A DNA stretch of 20,875 bases from JAPHTQ01 sp050299175 (GTDB lineage Bacteria > Pseudomonadota > Gammaproteobacteria > Thiohalomonadales > Thiohalomonadaceae). The notes under the pieces were generated by a model. The model had not been told where the DNA came from. It did no database searches and saw only the letters and a list, made by a program, of their open reading frames with translations. The stretch spans positions 1 to 20,875 of the forward strand of contig JBNKVM010000033.1 of NCBI GenBank assembly GCA_050299175.1, given 5' to 3'. Each line of letters begins with the position of its first letter. Within the stretch, counting starts at the first letter, position 1. Position numbers and translations under genes: made by a program. Positions 13,738 to 20,875 of this stretch are shown here, piece by piece.

Positions 13738-16700
13738 ATGAAAAAGATTATGTTCATATTTACCTGTCTGAGCCTGCTCACGATAGGGATTTTGCCGACC
13801 GTTGTTTCAGCTAAAACTGATAAAAAGGCTGAACAGGTAAGCATTCAACTTCAATGGAGGCACCAGTTTGAATTTGCAGGTTTCTATGCGGCCAAAGAGA
13901 AAGGGTATTACGCCGAAGCCGGGCTGGATGTCGACATCAGGGAACTTGAACCAGACAAGAATCTGGTCGAATCGGTAGTCTCTGGCGAGGCAACCTTCGG
14001 AACGCTATACAGCACAGCTATCAAAGTACGAATGGAAGGGAAGCCGATTACATTATTGGCAAGCTATTTCCAACGTTCACCCCTCGCGCTCGTTACAAAA
14101 CCGGATATCTACTCTCCCCGCGATTTGATCGGCAGGAAGCTCATGGGATTCAGCAATCAGTTTGAGTCCACCAACTTCAAATTGATGTTTAAGCAGGCAG
14201 GGATGTCAAGTGATGACTTTACCGTTGTTCCTCACTCTTTCAGCATCAAACAGTTCGTTGACGGTGAGGTCGATGCAATAACCGTTTTCCTTACCAACGA
14301 GGTTTACCTCCTGCGTCAGAAAAAGGTGCCGTTCAATATCATTGACCCCAACAATTACGGCATACCGCTGTATGACGTCGTTCTGTATACCTCGGAAGAT
14401 TATGCCCGGAGAAACCCTGAGACGGTGCAGGCGTTTACTGAGGCAAGCAACAGGGGCTGGGTATATGCGCTAGAACATCAGGAAGAGGTCGTTGAACTGA
14501 TTCTCAGTAAATACAACTCACAGCACAAGACAAGAGATCAACTTCTGTATGAGGCTGACAAGACCCGGCGAATGGTGCAACCGGAAATGTATCCGGTTGG
14601 TACCATAGACCCTGACAGGGTCAAAAAGATTGCGCAGATGTTTGTCTCAGAGGGGGTGGCTGAAAAAACGGTAGCGCCGGAAAGTTACATATTCGGTAGA
14701 GACCAGTGGGAAACCATCAAATTTACACCTCAGGAAAAAGCCTATATCAATAACCATCCCGTCATAAAAGTCGGTAATGAGATGGACTACCCGCCGTTCG
14801 ACTTTGCCATTGAGGGACAGCCACAAGGCTACACCATTGACCTTCTGAATTTGTTGGCAAAGAAAATCGGCATCCGGTTCGAGTTCATTAACGGCTACAC
14901 CTGGGATGAAATTGTTCAACTGTTCCGGGAGCACAAACTTGATTTGCTGCCCTTCCTTGTCAAAACACCCGAGCGGAGCAAGTTTATGCTGTTTTCCGAT
15001 CGGGTGTTTCGTGATCGACAGATGTATATCACCCGCAAGGACCACCCTGACATCACTAACGTCACGCAACTTTACGGTAAGACAATCTCTCAGGGCAAAA
15101 ATTGGTCGACAGTAGAATTGCTCCAGGCGAACTATCCTCAGATACCGTTGTTACTAGTCGATAATCTGGAAGAAATGCTCTCTACCGTTGCTTACGGCAA
15201 GGTTGATGCGACCATTGCCGACGAGGTCGCGGCAACCTATATGATTAAGCAGAAAGGAATGTCCGATCTCAAGGTGGCAGGCTGGGCCAGAGAGTTAGAC
15301 CAACTTGTAGGCCTAAACTTTCACTTTGCGGGGCAGATGGATGCTCCCGAGCTGATTTCTATGCTCAATAAAGGACTGGCTTCTCTGACAGTTGAAGAGC
15401 TGGATGGTTTTAGGCGCAAGTGGTTTGGTGAGGACTTTGGTCGTACTTCAGTAGATGGGATGGCTCAGACAGCAATTAGCCAATTACCCCTGTCATCCGC
15501 TGAAAAAAAATACCTGGAGAGCAAAAAAACGATCACCATGTGCATCGATCCCGATTGGGAGCCATACGAGATGATCGATGAACAGGGCAACCATGTTGGG
15601 TTGACTGCTGACTACTTTGATCTTTTCCGGAAAATGATCCCGGTTCCAATAAAGCTGGTGAAAACAGAAACCTGGGATGAGTCGGTACAGCTTGCCAAAG
15701 ATCGCAAATGCGACCTTCTCTCAATGCTCAGTAAAAGTCCTGAACGCAGCCAATATCTGAATTTTACCGAGCCCTATATCAAAGCAAAGGTTGTGTTGGT
15801 TGCGCGTAACGATGTGGTCTACCTCGACGGACTGCAAAGTCTCTCCGGTAAAACCCTGGCGATTGTCAAAAACTACATTTACGAAGAAATTGTCAGGACC
15901 TCCTGGCCCAAAATAAAAATCATCCCGGTTAACAATCATGCCGAGGGAGTTCAGAAAGTATCCGACGGCAGCGCCTATGCGACTATCGGCTCACTGATGA
16001 CCATACTGCCGCAAATTCAGCGGCAGGGTCTTTCGAACCTCAAGGTTGCCGGTCCGGCGAATTTTGAAAACGAGTACCGTATCGGTGCGCGTAATGACGA
16101 GCCGGAACTGGCTTCGATTTTCGACAAGGCCATCAAGGGCATTGACCGGGAGACAAAGAACCAGCTTCTACGACGCTGGTATACGGTCAGCATCGAAGAG
16201 AAGTTTGACTACGCACTGCTGTGGAAAATCAGCGTGGCGGTTTTGTTGGTGATGGCCACCATTCTGTACTGGAATCGTCATCTGAGCATGATGGCGAGAA
16301 GACTGAATATCGCCAGGGAAGAGGCTGAGGATGCCAATCGGGCGAAAGATACCTTTCTGGCGAACATGAGTCATGAACTGCGTACACCGCTCTCCACCCA
16401 GTTGGCGAAGATACAGGCGATGCGCGATGGAGTGAGGCCGACGGATCAGGAGCAACTCACCTCGCTCTACCAGTCTAACAAACACCTCAGCGGATTGGTC
16501 GATGACCTCTATATGCTGGCACTGGCCGACGTCAACGCACAGATTTACCAAAAGGAACCGGTGGCGTTTGACGAGATTGTTGCCAGCGCCGTTGCAGCGT
16601 CACGCGACATGCTCGCCGAGCACCGTCTCACGCTGGAGGCGACCATCGTACCGTCTATCATTATTAACGGCGATGCCAGACATCTACGACAGGTTATCGA

Positions 16701-17022
16701 AAATCTGTTGGGTAATGCTTACCGTTATGCCACACACGGCGGCATGGTTCGTGTGACACTGGAGCGCCAGGATAATATGGCAGTATTAACGGTGAGCGAT
16801 AGCGGACCGGGCGTGAGTGACGAGGCACTGCCTTTTCTGTTTGATCGTTTCTACCGGGTCGAGGGTTCCCGTTCACGGGAAAAGGGCGGCTCCGGACTCG
16901 GCCTGTCACTGGTCAAGGCGCTGGTCGTTGCGCATGATGGGCAAGTCGAGGCATTCCACAGCGATGAAGGCGGATTGGGCATACGTATTCAATTGCCGTG
17001 CATCAACGAGAGTAATGAGTGA
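13738..17022 (+). CDS. Sensor histidine kinase with three periplasmic solute-binding-type domains (NMT1/THI5-like plus two SBP_bac_3-like)
   Basis: About 1094 residues. A signal peptide (1-25, ending VVSA) is followed by an NMT1/THI5-like domain (about 34-250; VSIQLQWRHQFEFAGFYAA). Two family-3 solute-binding domains come next, at about 342-565 (IKVGNEMDYPPFDF) and about 599-820 (ITMCIDPDWEPYEM). A single membrane helix (about 827-845) and a short coiled stretch then lead directly into the kinase core: H-box SHELRTPLS (H879), N993, D1021 and G2 box GGSGLGLSL. Tandem venus-flytrap domains recall BvgS/EvgS, but this protein has no PAS, internal receiver or HPt. The likely ligand is a small molecule such as an amino acid or pyrimidine-like compound. 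I choose ATG 13738 (MKKIMFIF), with GGTGA five bases upstream. ATG 13726, overlapping the previous stop as TAATG, and ATG 13702 are alternatives. Confidence 0.93.
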   Translation: MKKIMFIFTCLSLLTIGILPTVVSAKTDKKAEQVSIQLQWRHQFEFAGFYAAKEKGYYAEAGLDVDIRELEPDKNLVESVVSGEATFGTLYSTAIKVRMEGKPITLLASYFQRSPLALVTKPDIYSPRDLIGRKLMGFSNQFESTNFKLMFKQAGMSSDDFTVVPHSFSIKQFVDGEVDAITVFLTNEVYLLRQKKVPFNIIDPNNYGIPLYDVVLYTSEDYARRNPETVQAFTEASNRGWVYALEHQEEVVELILSKYNSQHKTRDQLLYEADKTRRMVQPEMYPVGTIDPDRVKKIAQMFVSEGVAEKTVAPESYIFGRDQWETIKFTPQEKAYINNHPVIKVGNEMDYPPFDFAIEGQPQGYTIDLLNLLAKKIGIRFEFINGYTWDEIVQLFREHKLDLLPFLVKTPERSKFMLFSDRVFRDRQMYITRKDHPDITNVTQLYGKTISQGKNWSTVELLQANYPQIPLLLVDNLEEMLSTVAYGKVDATIADEVAATYMIKQKGMSDLKVAGWARELDQLVGLNFHFAGQMDAPELISMLNKGLASLTVEELDGFRRKWFGEDFGRTSVDGMAQTAISQLPLSSAEKKYLESKKTITMCIDPDWEPYEMIDEQGNHVGLTADYFDLFRKMIPVPIKLVKTETWDESVQLAKDRKCDLLSMLSKSPERSQYLNFTEPYIKAKVVLVARNDVVYLDGLQSLSGKTLAIVKNYIYEEIVRTSWPKIKIIPVNNHAEGVQKVSDGSAYATIGSLMTILPQIQRQGLSNLKVAGPANFENEYRIGARNDEPELASIFDKAIKGIDRETKNQLLRRWYTVSIEEKFDYALLWKISVAVLLVMATILYWNRHLSMMARRLNIAREEAEDANRAKDTFLANMSHELRTPLSTQLAKIQAMRDGVRPTDQEQLTSLYQSNKHLSGLVDDLYMLALADVNAQIYQKEPVAFDEIVASAVAASRDMLAEHRLTLEATIVPSIIINGDARHLRQVIENLLGNAYRYATHGGMVRVTLERQDNMAVLTVSDSGPGVSDEALPFLFDRFYRVEGSRSREKGGSGLGLSLVKALVVAHDGQVEAFHSDEGGLGIRIQLPCINESNE

Positions 17023-17031
17023 GGCAACAAA

Positions 17032-17727
17032 ATGAATCCCGTGGCAAAAGTACTAGTTGTTGAAGACGAGGTCGAACTGGCTGAGATCTTTGCTGATTAC
17101 CTGCGCCTTGGCGGCTACGAGGTCAGCATGATGCACACGGGCGCCGGAGTGGTGGATGCCGTGCGTAACGATCCACCGGACCTGCTGTTGCTGGATCTGA
17201 TGTTGCCCGAGGTCGACGGCATTACCATCTGTCGTGAGCTGCGTAGTTTTTCCGAGGTACCGATCATCATGGTGACAGCCAGGGTCGACGAGGTCGACCG
17301 CCTGCTGGGACTCAATATCGGTGCCGATGACTACATCTGCAAACCGGCCGAGCCGATGGAGGTGGTGGCGCGTGTCAGGGCTGTTTTGCGCAGGGCGATG
17401 AGGGGGCATAAGGAGATAGCCGGTGATCCGTTGCAACTGGACAGCGAACACTATGCAGCGAGCTGGAACGGAGAGGAGATGAGCATGTCGCGGTTGGAGT
17501 TTCGCCTGCTGGAATTGCTGGCCAGGGCGCCGCGGCGTGCCCATTCACGTAATCAGATCATGGATGCCATCTATGATGACGGCCGTTACGTCAGTGAACG
17601 TTCCATCGATTCGCATGTAAAAAATCTGCGTAAGAAACTGGCCGACGCCACGGGCGTGGATAACCCTATCCGCCCTGTCTACGGTATCGGCTATCGTCTC
17701 GATCTGAGCGGGCAGCCAGACGAGTAA
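17032..17727 (+). CDS. OmpR/PhoB-family response regulator paired with the large sensor kinase
   Basis: A 231-residue regulator nine bases after the triple-sensor kinase and evidently in its operon. The receiver is complete: VEDE acidic pair at 10-13, phosphorylation site D55 in LLDLMLPEVDG, T82 in MVTARVDE, and K104 in CKPAEP. The DNA-binding winged helix has RLEFRLLELLARAPRRAHSRNQIM, the helix SERSIDSHVKNLRKKL and the terminal RPVYGIGYRLDL. It shares long identical stretches with the regulator at 10634 (GVVDAVRNDPP, IIMVTARVDE.DRLLGL) and with the one at 17928, so the three are paralogues. It most probably receives phosphate from the preceding kinase and perhaps also from the membrane kinase at 12527, which lacks a partner. 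Confidence 0.95.
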   Translation: MNPVAKVLVVEDEVELAEIFADYLRLGGYEVSMMHTGAGVVDAVRNDPPDLLLLDLMLPEVDGITICRELRSFSEVPIIMVTARVDEVDRLLGLNIGADDYICKPAEPMEVVARVRAVLRRAMRGHKEIAGDPLQLDSEHYAASWNGEEMSMSRLEFRLLELLARAPRRAHSRNQIMDAIYDDGRYVSERSIDSHVKNLRKKLADATGVDNPIRPVYGIGYRLDLSGQPDE

Positions 17728-17818
17728 AGGTACTCACAGCACAAACCATCGTTCCGTTCTTCCCCGTTTTATCTCACATTCCGGCTTCTGAGCCTGCGTT
17801 CTTTGCAGTGCATTCATT

Positions 17819-17872
17819 TCCACACTCTTTCCATACTTTTTGCATCTTCTGCACACAGTTGGTCGATAGGAT
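17819..17872 (+). promoter_or_regulatory. Response-regulator operator and promoter for the third regulator
   Basis: Half-sites TCCACAC (17819), TCCATAC (17830), TGCATCT (17841) and TGCACAC (17850) are spaced 11, 11 and 9 bp. Ten bases after the last one is TAGGAT (17867-17872), a -10-like hexamer. The same pattern with the same distances is found at 18658-18711. A transcript would begin near 17879, upstream of ATG 17928. Direct repeats replacing a -35 box are typical of OmpR/PhoB-activated promoters. Which regulator binds is unknown. Confidence 0.65.
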
Positions 17873-17927
17873 AGATCGGCGTATGGCTGATTCGATTCAG
17901 TGGCAGACGGAGCCAAGAGAAACGGGA

Positions 17928-18623
17928 ATGATCTCACCGGGAAGTATCTTTATTGTCGAAAGTGACGCTGAGCTCGCCTTGAGTTTTGCCGAGCAACTGC
18001 ACGGCGCCGGTTTCCGGGTGAGGCAAGAGCAGACAGGAATTAGCGTGGTAGATAAAGTGCGTCACACGCCTCCCGATCTGTTGTTGGTCGATTCACTGCT
18101 GCCCGGTCTGGACGGCGTCACCCTCTGCAAACAGATCCGCGAGTTCTCCAGTGTGCCCATTATCATGGTCGTCAGCCGGGTCGACGAAGTTGAGCACCTT
18201 ATAGGTCGGGATCTCGATGTGGACGATTACCTCTACAAACCGGTCACGCCGATGGAGGTGGTGGCGCGGGTCAGGGCCGTGTTGCATCGTCTGCAGCGGC
18301 AGCATTGGAGCGTGCGTAACCTGCCGCTGCACTTGCAGCACGACGTCAATACGGCCTATTGGCAGGGTACGGAGATCCCGCTGTCGCGGCTGGAATTCCG
18401 CCTGTTTGAACTGCTCATTACAACACCACAACGTACCGTTTCACGCCAGCAGATCATGCGTCACATCTATGAGGACAGGCGTATCGTCAGCGAGCGCTCC
18501 ATCGACTCCCACGTTAAAAATCTGCGCCGCAAACTGATTAATGCCACCGGGATGGAGAACCCGATTCGGCCCGTCTACGGTATCGGCTATCGGGTCGTGC
18601 TGGAAGAATCGAAGGAGGAGTAA
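17928..18623 (+). CDS. OmpR-family response regulator with atypical receiver domain
   Basis: From ATG 17928 the protein has 231 residues, the same length as the regulator at 17032 and collinear with it. Upstream in-frame ATGs at 17808 and 17883 lie before or at the predicted transcription start, so I reject them. The winged-helix half is well kept (RLEFRLFELLITTPQRTVSRQQIM, SERSIDSHVKNLRRKL, RPVYGIGYRVVL). The receiver keeps D55 (LLVDSLLPG) and K104 (YKP). However, the second acidic residue of the metal-binding pair is Ser (VESD; S12 where the paralogue has D12), and the conserved switch Thr is Val (V82 in MVVSRVDE). Such changes are known in atypical regulators that work without normal phosphorylation. 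It has its own promoter with four half-sites and no kinase next to it. Confidence 0.92.
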   Translation: MISPGSIFIVESDAELALSFAEQLHGAGFRVRQEQTGISVVDKVRHTPPDLLLVDSLLPGLDGVTLCKQIREFSSVPIIMVVSRVDEVEHLIGRDLDVDDYLYKPVTPMEVVARVRAVLHRLQRQHWSVRNLPLHLQHDVNTAYWQGTEIPLSRLEFRLFELLITTPQRTVSRQQIMRHIYEDRRIVSERSIDSHVKNLRRKLINATGMENPIRPVYGIGYRVVLEESKEE

Positions 18624-18770
18624 GCGTCGGCTTGCACCACATTTCACCCGAATAATCTCCACACTTTTTCCATACTTTTTGCACGGTTTCCACACAATTG
18701 CTTCGTAATATAAAAGTACCAGTCCGGTAATGAAGCATTGAATACCTTGCGAGGTAGGGGGATGCGAGTC
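18624..18770 (+). promoter_or_regulatory. Promoter and operator region of the repeat lipoprotein gene
   Basis: The 147-base gap carries half-sites TCCACAC (18658), TCCATAC (18669), TGCACGG (18680) and TCCACAC (18689), spaced 11, 11 and 9 bp. These are followed ten bases later by TAATAT (18706-18711) as a -10 candidate. Spacing is identical to the element before the third regulator. GAGG and AGGGGG at 18751-18761 serve as ribosome binding site. I see no terminator hairpin for the upstream regulator gene. Confidence 0.68.
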
Positions 18771-20875
18771 ATGAAATATCTGCACAAATTTGCTGTTCTA
18801 TTTATCTGTTTCCTGATCGCTGCCTGTGGTGGAGGTAGTAGCTCCTCCAGTGGCTCCTCCAGCGACAATGCCGCGTCGGTCTCGGCGGTAAGCGTTACCG
18901 CGGTGGCAGAGCCTGGTCGGGTGACACTGAGCTGGAGCGACGCCAGCGCGGCTAGCCTCAAGGCCAGTGCTGTCTCCGCCACCAAAACCTACAACCTCTA
19001 CTACGCTACCGAGCCCGATTGCGACATCGCCAATTATGCCAGTTGTGCCGGCGGCACCATGGTTGCGAACGTCACTTCGCCCCATGTCGTCAACGCGCTG
19101 GCCAACGATCAGAACTACTGGTTCAAGCTGGAGGCGGTGGCCGAAGGGGCTAACGCGGTCTCCGATGAGAAGGGGGCGCACCCCAATCGCTGGATGCCCA
19201 ACGGCTCGGTCATGGCCATCGCCAGTGACGCTGACGGCAACGTCTATCTGGGCGGCCGGTTCACCGCCGTCGGCCCATACACCGGTGGTGGCGCGCCACT
19301 CTCGCCCACTACCGGCAAAACCGACGGCGCCTACCCGCGGGTCGATGGCACCGTGAATGCCGTGGCGGCAGATGGTGCTGGTGGTTACTACATCGGCGGC
19401 TCTTTTGGCACGGTCGGCGGCGAGCCGCACACTGGCCTCGCCCATATCCTGGCCAACGGCACGGTGGACGCCAATTGGCACCCGAATACCAACGGCTATG
19501 TTTCGGCCATCGCTGTTGTCGGCGATACGGTCTATGTGGGTGGGATTTTTACCCAAATTAACGATGGCAGCGGCGCACAGACGCGCTACCGTCTCGCCGC
19601 CATCGGCACCGACGGCACCCTGTCGGATACCTGGACGCTGGATACCGATAACTCGGGCACCGTTTATAGCATCGCGGTGCTGGGCAGCACGGTTTATGTC
19701 GGTGGGGACTTCACCACCATCGGCGGCACCGCACGCAGTCGCCTGGCCGCCATCGGCACCGATGGCACCCTTAATACCGACTGGAACCCGGGCGCCAATA
19801 ACGTCGTCTACAAGCTCGCGGTGTCGAGCGATACGCTCTACATGGGCGGCGGATTCACCCAGGTAGGCGGTGTCTCCCGTAGCTACCTGGCGGCGGTCAG
19901 CACCACGGGCACCGGCACTGTGGTGGACACCTGGAATCCTGTGATCAACGGCCCTCCCCTTGCCATGGCCGTCTCGGGCAGCACCGTCTACATGGGCGGT
20001 AACTTCAGCACCATCGACGGAGAGGCGCGAAGCCGTCTCGCCGCCATCGGCACCGACGGCACCCTCTCCACCACCTGGCAACCTGCCTTGACCGGCTCGG
20101 GAATTTCCACCCTCATGGTCTCCGGCGATACCGTCTACATCGGTGGCCTGTTCAGCGAAATCGATGGCCAGACGCGCAGCAATCTCGCCGCCGTCGGCAC
20201 CGACGGTACCCTCTCCGATTGGAACCCCAATGCCAACGATGAGGTCCGCGCCGTCGCCACCTCGGGCGACACCGTCTATGCCGGTGGGACATTCGATGAG
20301 ATCGGCGGTGAAACGCGCAACCATCTTGCTGCCTACGATGCCGACGGTGTACTGACCGACTGGAATCCGGATGCCGATGATACCGTCTGGACACTCGCCA
20401 TCTCGGGCAGCACCATCTACGCGGGCGGTCAGTTCACCAGCATCGGTGGGGTGACGCGCGACTACCTGGCCGCCATCGGTACCGACGGCACCCTCTCAAC
20501 CACCTGGAAGCCGAGTGCCGATTTCAATGTCTATGCCCTCAAGGTTTCCGGCAGCACGGTCTACGCCGGCGGCTTCTTCAGCACCATCGACGATGGTGAC
20601 GGTAGCGGCCCGCAAACGCGCCTCAGCCTTGCAGCCCTCGACACCACCACCGGTCTGCTCGACGCCAACTGGCATCCGAGTGCCAATGATGAAGTTGATG
20701 CCATCGCCGTCTCGGGCAGCACCGTCTATGTCGGCGGCTGGTTCACTCACATTGATGATGGCAGCAGCGGATCGGTAGCACGCAGTTACCTTGCCGCCAT
20801 TGGCACCGACGGCAGCCTCGATACCACCACCTGGCTCCCCGCTGCCAGCGCCGAGGTCTACGCCCTCGCCGAGTC
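18771..20875 (+). CDS. Large lipoprotein with FN3-like domain and beta-propeller-type (Delta-60/DUF5122-like) repeats, cut by the right edge
   Basis: An open frame of 701 codons without a stop, running off the window. It begins with a lipoprotein signal (FICFLIAAC, lipidated Cys19) and a Gly/Ser-rich linker. An FN3-like domain (about 40-135; VTAVAEPGRVTLSWSD, then YNLYYATEPDC) follows. From about residue 145 come at least ten repeats of 47-55 residues with the pattern ..AIAVSGSTVYVGGxFTxIGGxxRxxLAAIGTDGTLxTxWNP.A... These resemble Delta-60/DUF5122 beta-propeller repeats of surface and secreted proteins. The fold should be one or more propellers or a solenoid on the outer-membrane surface; no catalytic motif is visible. 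ATG 18762, three codons upstream, is an alternative start. Its promoter carries the TCCACAC operator, so I infer it is a main output of the signalling island. Confidence 0.88.
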   Translation, partial: MKYLHKFAVLFICFLIAACGGGSSSSSGSSSDNAASVSAVSVTAVAEPGRVTLSWSDASAASLKASAVSATKTYNLYYATEPDCDIANYASCAGGTMVANVTSPHVVNALANDQNYWFKLEAVAEGANAVSDEKGAHPNRWMPNGSVMAIASDADGNVYLGGRFTAVGPYTGGGAPLSPTTGKTDGAYPRVDGTVNAVAADGAGGYYIGGSFGTVGGEPHTGLAHILANGTVDANWHPNTNGYVSAIAVVGDTVYVGGIFTQINDGSGAQTRYRLAAIGTDGTLSDTWTLDTDNSGTVYSIAVLGSTVYVGGDFTTIGGTARSRLAAIGTDGTLNTDWNPGANNVVYKLAVSSDTLYMGGGFTQVGGVSRSYLAAVSTTGTGTVVDTWNPVINGPPLAMAVSGSTVYMGGNFSTIDGEARSRLAAIGTDGTLSTTWQPALTGSGISTLMVSGDTVYIGGLFSEIDGQTRSNLAAVGTDGTLSDWNPNANDEVRAVATSGDTVYAGGTFDEIGGETRNHLAAYDADGVLTDWNPDADDTVWTLAISGSTIYAGGQFTSIGGVTRDYLAAIGTDGTLSTTWKPSADFNVYALKVSGSTVYAGGFFSTIDDGDGSGPQTRLSLAALDTTTGLLDANWHPSANDEVDAIAVSGSTVYVGGWFTHIDDGSSGSVARSYLAAIGTDGSLDTTTWLPAASAEVYALAE
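19207..20875 (+). repeat. Tandem coding repeats of about 140-165 bases
   Basis: The propeller-repeat region is also repetitive at DNA level. A segment close to GCCGCCATCGGCACCGACGG recurs near 19596, 19746, 20040, 20467 and 20792, and GGCAGCACCGTCTA(T/C) recurs several times. Units are not identical, with inserts such as GATGGCAGCGGC in some copies, so the array is old enough to have diverged. It could still change length by recombination. Confidence 0.75.

Noticed and set aside
17808..17927. N-terminal extension of the third regulator (starts at 17808 or 17883)
   Set aside because: The extension encodes MHSFPHSFHTFC.., which is the translation of the operator repeats, and lies before or at the predicted transcription start. 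Start 17928 gives exactly the length of the paralogue.
18798..20324. Long open frame of 508 codons on the minus strand opposite the repeat lipoprotein
   Set aside because: It is the antisense of a GC-rich, period-three repetitive gene, has a low-complexity Gly/Asp/Val/Ala composition and no ribosome binding site or family resemblance. The plus frame has a lipoprotein signal and clear protein repeats.
19207..20875. CRISPR array or non-coding tandem repeat
   Set aside because: Units vary in sequence and length, keep the reading frame and encode a regular protein repeat.

Overview
The window looks like chromosomal DNA of a gammaproteobacterium. The signs are the RapA-type SNF2 ATPase, the CspA-type cold-shock protein, a circularly permuted RsgA-type GTPase, and the PA2778/PA2779 gene pair known from Pseudomonas and relatives. 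I cannot assign a genus. Coding density is high and GC content moderate. I see no tRNA, rRNA, CRISPR array or intact insertion sequence.

Left part (1-9000) is a mix of short units. The rapA N-terminal half (minus) runs off the left edge. It is followed by a cold-shock gene and a small RRM RNA-binding protein (plus). A minus-strand operon encodes a von Willebrand A lipoprotein (YfbK-like), an ECF sigma factor and a single-pass membrane protein that is probably its regulator. Head-to-head with that operon is a second ECF module: a carboxymuconolactone decarboxylase/AhpD-like protein followed by an ECF sigma factor with a cysteine-containing tail. A strong hairpin separates this from a convergent rsgA. 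The PA2779 and PA2778 family genes follow on the minus strand, with a terminator-like hairpin at the start of the second.

Right part (9000-20875) is a dense two-component signalling island on the plus strand. It encodes a BaeS-like kinase, an OmpR-family regulator, a TIGR03032 protein, a multi-pass membrane kinase, a large kinase with three periplasmic solute-binding-type domains, a second OmpR-family regulator, and a third regulator whose receiver lacks two conserved active-site residues. The island ends in a large lipoprotein built of an FN3-like domain and at least ten approximately 50-residue beta-propeller-type (Delta-60/DUF5122-like) repeats, cut by the right edge.

The most interesting observation joins the last genes. 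The promoters of the third regulator and of the repeat lipoprotein carry the same element: TCCACAC, TCCATAC, TGCA and T[CG]CACAC half-sites at 0, +11, +22 and +31, then a -10-like hexamer at +48. A shorter version (TCCACAC/TCCATAT, 11 bp apart) sits upstream of the first kinase. I infer a self-contained circuit in which one or more of these OmpR-type regulators bind 11-bp direct repeats to control the cluster and the surface lipoprotein. The binding regulator and the signal are unknown.
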